Made by a program: the position numbers and the translations under genes
Notes under the pieces: generated by a model
The model's database searches: none
Seen by the model: the letters and a program-made list of their open reading frames with translations, nothing else
Told to the model about the DNA's origin: nothing
Origin: Strigamia acuminata
Taxonomy: Eukaryota > Arthropoda > Chilopoda > Geophilomorpha > Linotaeniidae
NCBI GenBank assembly: GCA_949358305.1
Contig: CASHSZ010000008.1
Span: 1-64,000 of the forward strand
DNA length: 64,000 nucleotides
Direction: 5' to 3'
Shown: one piece after another, positions 1-7,880 of the stretch
Layout: each line of letters opens with the position of its first letter
Position numbering within the stretch: the stretch's first letter is position 1

Positions 1-221
1 AATCTGTGACGAGCGGAGGGGCGATCCTTTGGCGGCCGAAAGAGAGAGGGGGGACGGTCGGGGCTCCCGCCGACGGGCGGAGGGGCGAGCCTTGGCGGCC
101 GAGAGAGAGAGAGAGAGAGGACGGCCGGGGCTCCCGCCGGCGCACTGTCCATGGGCGCGCTCGATTTACTGGCGCGTTGGACGAATTTTAAATTTTTTGT
201 TTCCTATTTCTGACTAAATTT
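1..221 (+). repeat. S1 satellite unit, right end (cut by window edge)
   Basis: This is the last 221 bp of a 1,015-bp S1 unit. It holds the second GA-rich spacer (GA tract near 101-119) and the AT-rich run into linker L1. It lacks the 4 bases ACGC found in internal units (CCATGGG instead of CCACGCATGGG) and reads CTGACTAAATT instead of CTGACAAAATT. I call this array-end form class I; it recurs at 16418, 22739, 26449, 30106, 54253 and 62967. Confidence 0.85.
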
Positions 222-523
222 GCACAGACTTTTGTCAATTTTTGACAAATTTTCACGGAATTTCAGCAATGGGACGGACTTATGTAAAACATCGCTTAAA
301 ATCTGGAAATCTGTCAAATCTTCTTTAAATTTATGCAAGATATTGGGAAATTTTGGTTTAACTCGTCCAACGGGCCGGTAAATCGAGCGCCCACACGCGC
401 CCACATGCACGTCCAACCCGCATGGGCACTGTCACATCGGACGTTTGTTGCGTGCAAAACTTGCACCGACTTTTGGCCATTTTTGGTTAAACTTTCGCAC
501 AATTTCTGCCCGATTGGACACTG
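222..523 (+). repeat. Linker L1 (302 bp), class I
   Basis: This linker joins the end of an S1 array to the left arm of a P element; its length is 302 bp at all ten occurrences. It starts with a dyad module that has lost its centre (GCAATGGGACGG joins what are separate halves elsewhere). A spacer with CGTCCAACGGGCC and the first half of another dyad follow. This copy reads ACTTTCGCAC near 490, where another set of L1 copies reads ACTTCCGCAC. No gene is visible. Confidence 0.8.
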
Positions 524-1566
524 AGGTTCGGTTTCCGACCGGGTCGTTTCTTGTCCGACCCGCGGCGCGTCGCGGCGCGGCCGGAGGACGGCCCTCGTCC
601 CCAAAAACCACACTCCGAGTCACGGGTCGCACGGCCAACAGGCCGTGACGGGCCGTAGCGGGTCGAAAACGGGCCGTTAACGGCCCGTTGACGGCCCGTT
701 AGCGGCCCGCATGAGGTCGCACGGGCCGTCGGCGAGCCGAAGTCCGGGAACGAAGGCCGTTACGGGACCGTGACGGGACCGTCGGCGGCCCGTTAACGGC
801 CCGTGCGAGCCGTTACGGGACCGTGACGGGACCGTCGGCGGCCCGTTAACGGCCCGTGCGGGCCGTTACGGGATCGTGACGGGACCGTCGGCGGCCCGTT
901 AACGGCCCGTGCGGGCCGTTACGGGATCGTAACGGGCCGTTAACGGGCCGTTAACGGGCCGTTAACGGGCCGTGACGGTGTAAATCGAAAAAATCAACAA
1001 CCGACAACACGTACATGAAAACGCGTACAACATTCATAGACATTAATCTCGAATCCTGTTTTTGGTTTTACGCCGTTAACGGGCCGTTAACGGCCCGTTA
1101 ACGGCCCGTTAACGGCCCGCATGAGGTCGTACGGGCCGTTACGGGGTCGTGACGGGATCGTCGGCGGCCCGTTAACGGCCCGTGCGGGCCGTTACGGGAT
1201 AGTTACGGAACCGTCGGCGGCCCGTTAACGGCCCGTGCGAGCCGTTACGGGATCGTGACGGGACCGTCGGCGGCCCGTTAACGGCCCGTGCGAGCCGTTA
1301 CGGGATTGTGACGGGACCGTCGGCGGCCCGTTAACGGCCCGTGCGGGCCGTTTTCGACCCGTTGCGGCCGTTTTCGACCCGTTGCGGCCCGTTTTCGACC
1401 CGTTACGGTCCTTGGCCGTAACGGGCCGAAAACGGGAAAACTGAAAAAGTCGAGTGCGAGACCACGTGACCCGGAGTGTGGTTTTTGGGGGCGAGGGCCG
1501 TCCTCCGACCGCGCCGTGACGCGCCCCGAGTCGGATCAAGAGGCGACCCGGTCGGAAACCGAACCT
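524..1566. repeat. P element (foldback, one core)
   Basis: The 101-bp right arm at 1466-1566 is the inverted counterpart of 524-623. Between the arms is GC-rich DNA: 11-bp repeats carrying GTTAAC, and 53-bp repeats each containing GGCCCGTTAACGGCCC. The single 90-bp core is at 985-1074. To its left the 11-mer runs as GGGCCGTTAAC; just to its right it switches to the reverse complement GGCCCGTTAAC, so the interior is also roughly symmetric. Three short repeats with TTTTCGACCCGTTGCGG (1350-1412) lie before the right arm. No transposase frame exists, so any mobility would depend on proteins made elsewhere. Confidence 0.75.
985..1074 (+). repeat. 90-bp AT-richer core of P elements (type copy)
   Basis: The core starts TCGAAAAAATCAACAACC and ends TTTTTGGTTTTACGCC, with ACGCGT in the middle. 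There are 29 copies, all 90 bp and in the same orientation. Starts: 985, 3477, 7055, 10727, 11084, 11547, 17181, 19142, 19563, 20038, 20501, 20858, 23555, 27212, 30869, 33362, 36940, 41574, 46304, 48870, 49269, 49744, 50101, 55016, 57562, 57983, 58458, 58815 and 63730. Copies are almost invariant while flanking repeat number varies. A role as a protein-binding, replication or transcription site is possible but unproven. Confidence 0.85.
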
Positions 1567-1669
1567 CGGGGTTCCTCGAGGCGTGGTTTTTTGGGGACGG
1601 GGGGAGGGGGGGGGGGGGGATCGGGTCGCGTGCTCCGACCGCGCCGCAACGCGATGTGGGTCGGTCACC
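1567..1669 (-). repeat. Second arm module (M) with 14-G run
   Basis: This is another copy of the module that builds P-element arms (GGTTTTTTGGGG, then the CGACCGCGCC family, ending GGTCGGTCACC). It contains G4-A-C-G6-A-G14 at 1593-1619. The long G run varies between copies of this module in the window (14, 16, 15, 7 and 7 G), so it behaves as an unstable microsatellite and could form a G-quadruplex. Confidence 0.7.
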
Positions 1670-1842
1670 AACTTTTGTCAATTTTTGACAAATTTCCACG
1701 GAATTTCAGCAACATTTTACGAGACGTTTCTGCCCGACTAGACACGTTTCCGCAGGTTTTAGCAAAACAACGTTAAATTCTGTGGAAATTTATCAAATGT
1801 TGACAAAATTCTGTGCAAGTTTTGTCAGATACTTACTTACTT
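1670..1842. repeat. Dyad module plus TTAC microsatellite
   Basis: This AT-rich inverted-repeat module has left-half phrases (TTGACAAATTTCCACGGAAT, TCAGCAACATTTTAC) that are answered as reverse complements in the right half. The centre, TTTCTGCCCGACTAGACAC, is not itself palindromic. It ends in a short ACTT/TTAC microsatellite (1831-1844) that abuts the F element. No coding potential is evident. Confidence 0.7.
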
Positions 1843-2582
1843 ACGATATAAACTCGAACGTCGTCCATCGACACTCTCAACATTCCACCGGACATTTTCC
1901 GGAAGAGTTTGTCCCGATCGGGACCACGCCTCGACGAAGCCCGGGACCCGGTTTCCGACCGGGTCGTTTTTGGCCCAAGTCACGGCGCGTCGCGGCGCTT
2001 TCGGAGCACGCGACCCGATCCCCCCCTCCCCCCGTTCTCAAAAACCACGCCTCGACGAAGCCCGGGACCCGGTTTCCGACCGGGTCGTTTTTGGCCCAAG
2101 TCACGGCGCGTCGCGGCGCGTTCGGAGCACATGAACCGATCCCCCCTCCCTCCCGTCACAAAAACCACGTTTTAGCGAAACCCTTGACCGGTCACAAAAC
2201 CCACCGAACACCGAAAAGCAACGAACAAAACGCGCTCGGTCGCACGAACTACTCGGCCAAAACAACATCCGCAAATTCCGCATCACAGTCGCGATCAACG
2301 AAACAACGTATAGGCCGCCGTAATGTTAAAAAGCGGGACCCTTTCGCCCCCGACAAAATCCGCACACATACCCCAAGGTTAAGCGCCGACTGGTCCCCGT
2401 CCGGCCGCGTCCGGGCGTCGCGTCCGCACGCCTGCTTTGCCTATCCTTCGGAAGCGAGTGCACCCGCAAAATCCGCACTTTGGGAGTGACTATTCTTCGG
2501 ATTCCGGCAGGGCCAAACTCTTCCGGAAAATGTCCGGGGGAATGCTGAGAGTGCCGATAGACGACATTCGATTTTATGTCGT
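1843..2582. mobile_element. F element: 740-bp foldback with 72-bp inverted arms
   Basis: Left arm 1843-1914 and right arm 2511-2582 are reverse complements with about eight mismatches; the shared phrase is GGACATTTTCCGGAAGAGTTT. Inside are two tandem M modules (about 121-bp period, from 1924 and 2045) and a non-repetitive stretch of about 340 bp (2170-2510). A 235-codon open frame runs 1782-2489. It crosses the dyad, the left arm, both M modules and the interior. Its differences from the 47-kb copy include two amino-acid changes and one silent change, so there is no sign of purifying selection. I treat F as a non-autonomous foldback-type element. No target-site duplication is clear. Confidence 0.6.
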
Positions 2583-3053
2583 GGGTTTTTGTGCGGTTTG
2601 CGCCGTGTTTATTATTCGTACGAGATTTGGTATTTTCGCAGGGTTGTTGTCGCGCGAGATTCATCGAGGTAAAGCGAGTTCATCAACGACCTCGCCGATG
2701 AATGTTGCTAAAAAACTGTGCAAGTGTTGTCAAATATTGCCGTGATTCGATGGAATTTTTGTCAGACATTGGGAAATTTTTTTTGACTTGTCCAACGCGC
2801 CAGTAAATCGAGCGTCCACACGCGCCCACATGCGTGAACAGTGCACTCGCCCTCCCGCCCCGTCGGCGTAGGCGCCGGCCGTCCCCCCTCTCTCTCTCTC
2901 TCTCTCTTCCGCCCGTCACCGAATTTTGTCAATATCTGATAAATTTCCACAGAATTGCAGCGACATTGTACGGGATATTTCTGCCCGATTTGACGGACTT
3001 ATGTAAAACATTGCTGAAATTCCGTGGAAATTTATAAAATATTGACAAAGGTT
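2583..3053 (-). repeat. F-to-P spacer: inverted S1-like module with CT tract
   Basis: The first 120 bp are unique-looking and include a hairpin: ATTCATCGAGGT at 2659-2670 pairs with ACCTCGCCGATGAAT at 2689-2703 with a 3-base bulge. After that, the sequence is S1-like material in the opposite orientation. The GA tracts of S1 appear here as CT (2888-2907), and the TCCAACGCGCC and CGCCCGTCACC phrases are reversed. A dyad module (about 2925-3050) leads into the next P arm. Confidence 0.6.
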
Positions 3054-4136
3054 GGTGACCGACCCACGGCGCGTTGCGGCGCGGTCGGAGCACGCGACCC
3101 GATCCCCCCCTCCCCCCGTCCCCAAAAAACCACGCCTCGAGGAACCCCGAAGTTCGGTTTCCGACCGGGTCGCCTCTTGATCCGACCCGGGGCGCGTCAC
3201 GGCGCGGTCGGAGGACGGCCCTCGCCCCCAAAAACCACACTCCGGGTCACGTGGTCTCGCACCCGACTCTCTCAGTTTTCCCGTTACGGGATCATGACGG
3301 GCCGTTACGGGATCGTGACGGGACCGTCGGCGGCCCGTTAACGGCCCGTGCGGGCCGTTACGGGATCGTGACGGAACCGTCGGCGGCCCGTTAACGGCCC
3401 GTACGACCCCATGCGGGCCGTTGACGGGCCGTTAACGGGCCGTTAACGGGCCGTTAACGGGCCGTGACGGTGTAAATCGAAAAAATCAACAACCGACAAC
3501 ACGTACATGAAAACGCGTACAACATTCATAGACATTAATCTCGAATCCTGTTTTTGGTTTTACGCCGTTAACGGGTCGTTAACGGCCCGTTAACGGCCCG
3601 CATGAGGTCGTACGGGCCGTCGGCGAGCCGAAGTCCGGGAACGAAGGCCGTTACGGGATCGTGACGGTCCCGTCGGCGGCCCGTTAACGGCCCGTGCGGG
3701 CCGTTACGGGATCGTGACGGGACCGTCGGCGGCCCGTTAACGGCCCGTGCGGGTCGTTTTCGACCCGTTGCGGCCGTTTTCGACCCGTTGCGGCCCGTTT
3801 TCGACCCGTTACGGTCCTTGGCCGTAACGGGCCGAAAACGGGAAAACTGAAAAAGTCGAGTGCGAGACCACGTGACCCGGAGTGTGGTTTTTGGGGACGA
3901 GGGCCGTCCTCCGGCCGCGCCGCGGCGCGTCGTGGGTCGGGCGAGAAACGGCCCGGTCGGAAACCGAACCTCGGGGTTCCTCAAGGTGTGGTTTTTGGGA
4001 CTGGGGGAGGGGAAAGAGACGTCCTCCGGCCGCGCCGCGACGCGCCGTGGGTCGGACAAGAGAGAGAAAGACAACCTGGTCGGGGGGAGGGAAGTGGGCC
4101 GTTCTCCGACCACGTTGCAACGCGTCGCGAGTCCAC
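3054..4136. repeat. P element with long compound arms
   Basis: The left arm (about 3054-3282) carries two M modules and the right arm (about 3840-4136) carries three more diverged ones, in opposite orientation. Shared landmarks are CCCCAAAAACCACACTCC on the left and GGAGTGTGGTTTTTGGGG on the right. The core is at 3477-3566. Only about four 53-bp repeats are present, so this is the shortest GC-rich interior in the window. It abuts the non-repetitive U insert on its right. Confidence 0.7.
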
Positions 4137-5008
4137 ATTACTACGTGTATCTCAACAACCGTTCAACTTAAAGACTCGTACTTTGTTTAAAAAAAAAAGC
4201 CAACAGCCAGTTTAATTAAGGTGTCTACTTTGCCACGAGAAGAAGCGGTATGACACGATCGCACTCGCTCGTCGGATTCCGCGAAACTCATCAACCCGGG
4301 GATTGCGCGCGGCAGCGCATAAAAAAACTCTTGACCCGAAAATAACGTGGGGTTGTATGAAAACCTGGATTTGGTATTTCGTAAACACACGCGCCGACGC
4401 ATGGGGAATGTGGGAGTCCCTCCCCTGTGTTCCGAACGAGTCAATTTCGTCCCGAAAATATCCCGAAATTGCCGATATATGCATTTCGAGCCAGAAATAT
4501 TGATCTTTATTTAAATGTTGATTGTTTAGCATTTTTTTTTACATTTCACCAATTTTCCTTATGTCCTGCCTTCCTCGCTCATTTAACACCAAAATGGCCT
4601 GCATTGAGGATTATTCCCATAATCCTTTTCGCACGTATGGAGCGCAAACAGTCGCAATAAATGAATTCAGCGGAATTCGACCTTGAGTTTGCGACGCCAT
4701 CTTGAATACGAGTAAAGCACAGAATGGTGTCAATCATTCGAATTGATTAAAAATACAGACAAATCGATTAAAAACCAGCAAAAAACTAAATCGACAAAAT
4801 CATTTAAAAATCAACAGATATCCATTTTGTTTGTTTTTGAACAAATTAAGAACTTTGAAAACACACCACAATTTTAAAAAGTAAACACTGGGGTCAAATA
4901 GGCGCCGAGACTCGTTTAAACGGGTGTGTGATGTGTGTCGCGGAGGCGGTGTGCGCGTTCGTGCGCAATATCGCGTGTAATGCGCACGTCTGAGTGAGCA
5001 CGAGAAAA

Positions 5009-5155
5009 ATGGTGCACGCTGGCGGTTTACCGATGTGTCGAAGTCGGCGTACGAGCGCGACTCGCGTCGTACGTCTCAGAAAACATAAATACGGTGGTTT
5101 GGTGTTTATATCTAACGCACCAAACATGAACCAACTAGCAAATATACAAAACTAA
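5009..5155 (+). CDS. Possible 48-residue open frame in U (weak)
   Basis: This ATG-to-TAA frame of 48 residues is arginine-rich in its first half (an RSRRTS stretch) and ends in an asparagine-rich tail. I do not recognise the product. There is no clear promoter upstream and the ATG context is only moderate. A CAAG/GTAACT splice-donor-like site lies shortly downstream at 5173-5180, but joining it to the open frame at 5348 does not keep a phase. Chance is a good explanation. Confidence 0.12.
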   Translation: MVHAGGLPMCRSRRTSATRVVRLRKHKYGGLVFISNAPNMNQLANIQN

Positions 5156-5343
5156 CAGTTATTTTAATAAAACAAGGTAACTTACATAGTTGAAACCAAA
5201 AAGGAATTTAAAGGTGACAAAAGACATTGCCGTCGCCATGTGCGCGCTCGCTTATGTCAAACTGGGAAAATTAATAAACGTCCCGGCAGCACGATAGGCT
5301 TTTTAAACGCACATTTCATTTTCACGTGAACAAAACATGACGT

Positions 5344-5655
5344 TTAGTACTGCTCCAACATCTCCCCAACAACACCGACCGTTCCCTTTCTGACCGACAG
5401 CACCCCGTTGAAATCCGGGCTGATTCCCGCCTTGGAGATGACCACCGAAGGCGAGAACCAAGACGCGGTCGTGGCAAAGGATATGCCCGAAACCCCGACC
5501 TTCTTTGTAGACAAGGAGTTGGACGCCGATGAGCGTTGGACGCGGGCACCGTCCACGCACGCCCGTGCACGCGCGATGTACTTTTTGCAATATCTGACAA
5601 AACTTGCCCGACGCTTAAGAAAGAACCGCGCATGAATCGAGCAAAATTCCCACAT
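5344..5655 (-). pseudogene. Possible captured exon fragment, minus-strand frame
   Basis: This 103-residue ATG-to-TAA frame lies antisense to the frame above. Residues 1 to about 45 fall in S1-like sequence and are basic and low in information. Residues from about 46 to the end look more protein-like (serine-, valine- and glycine-rich, ending VGEMLEQY). An AG acceptor-like site (CTACAAAG) sits just before that part, as expected if it were a last exon. Downstream on this strand an ATTAAA lies near 5163-5168. The family is not recognised. At most one of the two antisense frames is likely real. Confidence 0.22.
5348..5635 (+). pseudogene. Possible captured exon fragment, plus-strand frame
   Basis: The frame is open from just after a TAG at 5345-5347 to a TGA at 5633-5635; the first in-frame ATG is at 5438. 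The stretch 5348-5525 has ordinary protein composition with many acidic residues (for example MPETPTFFVDKELDADERW) and mostly G or C at third codon positions. From about 5540 it enters S1-like sequence and becomes arginine-rich. A frame on the other strand (5344-5655) shares the same wobble positions, so third-position bias cannot show which strand is coding. I do not recognise the protein. A gene fragment whose remaining exons are lost is the most I can support. Confidence 0.25.
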
Positions 5656-5661
5656 AATTTG

Positions 5662-5725
5662 TATAAAAAGCGGTCCAACTCATAAATTGAAGCTCTCGTG
5701 CAGCGCAGTGAATTCAAACAATGGC
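5662..5725 (+). promoter_or_regulatory. Putative TATA promoter and leader
   Basis: TATAAAAAG at 5662-5670 is a near-consensus TATA box. About 30 bases downstream the sequence GCAGCGCAGTG could hold the start site. An ATG in good eukaryotic context (CAAACAATGG) follows at 5721. The segment right of the TATA box, but not the TATA box itself, has diverged inverted relatives at 52431-52838 and 61145-61552, which marks this as an ancient functional unit or element end rather than random sequence. Confidence 0.35.
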
Positions 5726-5765
5726 GACAGAGAAATTAAAAACAAGTCTAATTTATTCGACATAG
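5721..5765 (+). CDS. 14-residue mini-ORF after TATA box
   Basis: The ATG at 5721 begins MATEKLKTSLIYST and stops at TAG (5763-5765). In the diverged relic at 52683-52766 the same ATG and the first 14 codons survive with one silent and one replacement change (S to R), and the frame continues to 27 codons. This could be the truncated start of a longer lost coding sequence, an upstream ORF, or coincidence. AAATAAAATC at 5840-5849 could serve as a nearby polyadenylation signal on the same strand. Confidence 0.25.
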   Translation: MATEKLKTSLIYST

Positions 5766-6035
5766 GAACACTGGTGTACAATAGAAAATGCGTGTGTGGT
5801 GCAACAATTGAAATTGCACGCGCTCAAAACAATTAGCAAAATAAAATCATACAAAACATCGAGACTGACGAGAGAGACGAGAGTCCACGCGATATACTCG
5901 CGTGGGCGCGTGTTGAACGTGCGCACGACGCGCAAGAACCGCACAAACTGAGTCGAGGAACCACTAAAATTAAACACATGTCCGATGCAAAAACAATTAT
6001 CAATAAATACATCATTATCGTTGCTGTTTGCAAGG

Positions 6036-6586
6036 AAATTGCCAAAAGTCGGTGACTGGCGGCGGGGCGAGTCCCGGGCGGAGGGGCGAGCATTGGCGGC
6101 CGAGAGGGAGAGAGAGGACGGCCGGGGCTCCCGCCGACGGTCGTAGGGGCGAGCCTTGGCGGGTTGGACGTGCGCATCGTCCACGCACGTGGGCGCGTGA
6201 TTTACTGGCGCGTTGGACGAGTTCTAAAAAAATTCTCCAAAATCTGACAAAACTGGCAACGATTTTTGATAAATTTCCACGGAATTTCAGCAATATTTTG
6301 CGAGACATTTCTGCCCGATTGGACGGGCTTCTGTAAAACAGTGTTCTTAAAATCTGTGGAAATCAATTAAATGTCGTTAAAAATCGTTGCAAGTTTTGTC
6401 AGATTTTGGAGAATTTTTTTAAAACTCGTCCAACGCGCCAGTAAATCGAGCTCCCACACGCGCCCACATGCACGTCCAATCCGCATGGGCACTGTCACAT
6501 CGGACGTTTGTTGCGTGCAAAACTTGCACCGACTTTTGGCCATTTTTGGTTAAACTTCCGCACAATTTCTGCCCGATTGGACACTG
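6036..6586 (+). repeat. Diverged S1-like modules
   Basis: S1-type parts are present but out of register with true S1. A GA-poor spacer (6055-6235) has GGCGGGGCGAGTC and CGTCCACGCACGTGGG. It is followed by a dyad module (about 6236-6420) and a spacer ending in ACTTCCGCAC and GATTGGACACTG, the latter as in linker L1. The phrase around 6188-6265 recurs at 51924-52000. No open frame of interest. Confidence 0.65.
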
Positions 6587-7587
6587 AGGTTCGGTTTCCG
6601 ACCGGGTCGTTTCTTGTCCGACCCGCGGCGCGTCGCGGCGCGGCCGGAGGACGGCCCTCGTCCCCAAAAACCACACTCCGAGTCACGTGGTCTCGCACTC
6701 GACTCTTTCAGTTTTCCCGTTTTCGGGTCGCACGGCCAACAGGCCGTGACGGGCCGTAGCGGGTCGAAAACGGGCCGTTAACGGCCCGTTGACGGCCCGT
6801 TAACGGCCCGTTGACGGCCCGTTAGCGGCCCGCATGAGGTCGCACGGGCCGTCGGCGAGCCGAAGTCCGGGAACGAAGGCCGTTACGGGACCGTGACGGG
6901 ACCGTCGGCGGCCCGTTAACGGCCCGTGCGGGCCGTTACGGGATCGTGACGGGACCGTCGGCGGCCCGTTAACGGCCCGTACGACCCCATGCGGGCCGTT
7001 GACGGGCCGTTAACGGGCCGTTAACGGGCCGTTAACGGGCCGTGACGGTGTAAATCGAAAAAATCAACAACCGACAACACGTACATGAAAACGCGTACAA
7101 CATTCATAGACATTAATCTCGAATCCTGTTTTTGGTTTTACGCCGTTAACGGGCCGTTAACGGCCCGCATGAGGTCGTACGGGCCGTTACGGGGTCGTGA
7201 CGGGACCGTCGGCGGCCCGTTAACGGCCCGTGCGGGCCGTTACGGGATAGTTACGGAACCGTCGGCGGCCCGTTAACGGCCCGTGCGAGCCGTTACGGGA
7301 TCGTGACGGGACCGTCGGCGGCCCGTTAACGGCCCGTGCGAGCCGTTACGGGATTGTGACGGGACCGTCGGCGGCCCGTTAACGGCCCGTGCGGGCCGTT
7401 TTCGACCCGTTGCGGCCGTTTTCGACCCGTTGCGGCCCGTTTTCGACCCGTTACGGTCCTTGGCCGTAACGGGCCGAAAACGGGAAAACTGAAAAAGTCG
7501 AGTGCGAGACCACGTGACCCGGAGTGTGGTTTTTGGGGACGAGGGCCGTCCTCCGACCGCGCCGTGACGCGCCGCGGGTCGGTCACC
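6587..7587. repeat. P element with full-length 108-bp arms
   Basis: Arms 6618-6725 and 7475-7582 are the cleanest inverted pair in the window: the GAAAAAGTCGAGTGCGAGAC phrase of the right arm is matched by GTCTCGCACTCGACTCTTTC on the left. Most other single-core P elements lack about 38 bp of this left arm (GAGTCAC joins directly to GGGTCGCACGG), so this copy is probably closer to the original form. The core is at 7055-7144. CACGTG is present in both arms. Confidence 0.75.
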
Positions 7588-7880
7588 AACTTTTGTCAAT
7601 TTTTGACAGATTTTCACGGAATTTCAGCGACATTTTACGAGACGTTTCTGCCCGATGGGACGGACTTCTGTAAAACATTGCTTAAAATCCATGGAAATTT
7701 ATCACATATTGACAAAATTCGGTGCAAGTTTTGTCAGAAATTAGGAAAAAACTTTTTTCAAAACTCGTCCAACGCGCCGGTAAATTGAGCGCCCACGTGC
7801 GTCGACAGTGGGCGCTTCAAAACCGCGTGGACACTGTCAGATCTCGGCACAGTTTGATGCGCCCAAATCTAGCAATACTT
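7588..7880 (+). repeat. Linker L2 (293 bp)
   Basis: This linker joins the right arm of a P element to the next S1 array; it is 293 bp in all seven simple cases. It holds one dyad module (about 7588-7760) and a spacer with GCGCCCACGTGCGTCGACAG and GGACACTGTCAGATC. S1 periodicity starts right after AGCAATACTT. Confidence 0.8.

Larger units (their letters stand above)
4137..6035. other. U insert: non-repetitive AT-rich 1.9 kb
   Basis: This is the largest stretch not built from window repeats, apart from its copy at 34022-35920. From 4137 to 5000 it is AT-rich with no credible gene; 4740-4870 is especially rich in A and T. Visible small signals are a 7-bp stem with a 4-base loop at 4608-4625 (GGATTATTCCCATAATCC) and an AAGATGGC motif on the minus strand at 4696-4703. 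From 5000 on there are short open frames and a TATA box, listed separately. Near 5540-5610 phrases resembling S1 spacers appear, suggesting the insert was itself invaded by or joined to satellite sequence. Confidence 0.6.

Noticed and set aside
60-160. GC-rich segment resembling rRNA spacer
   Set aside because: No stretch of recognisable 18S, 5.8S or 28S sequence occurs, and the segment is part of the S1 unit.
1070-1120. Telomere-type repeat
   Set aside because: The 11-mer GGGCCGTTAAC is palindromic, flips strand, and does not match known short telomere repeats.
1671-1776. Peptide phrases such as NFHGISATFYETFLPD and FPRNFSNILRD appearing in many frames and on both strands
   Set aside because: They look like a conserved protein motif but come from translating the same dyad module in different frames and orientations.
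2437-2745. 102-codon frame with a hydrophobic stretch (VCAVFIIRTRFGIFAGLL)
   Set aside because: It could suggest a membrane protein, but it starts in F, uses the inverted arm and ends in satellite. The B7 copy differs by several replacement changes.
3568-4113. 181-codon minus-strand open frame
   Set aside because: It reads through 53-mers and arm modules. 53 is not a multiple of 3, so such arrays cycle through all frames and give arginine-rich chance frames.
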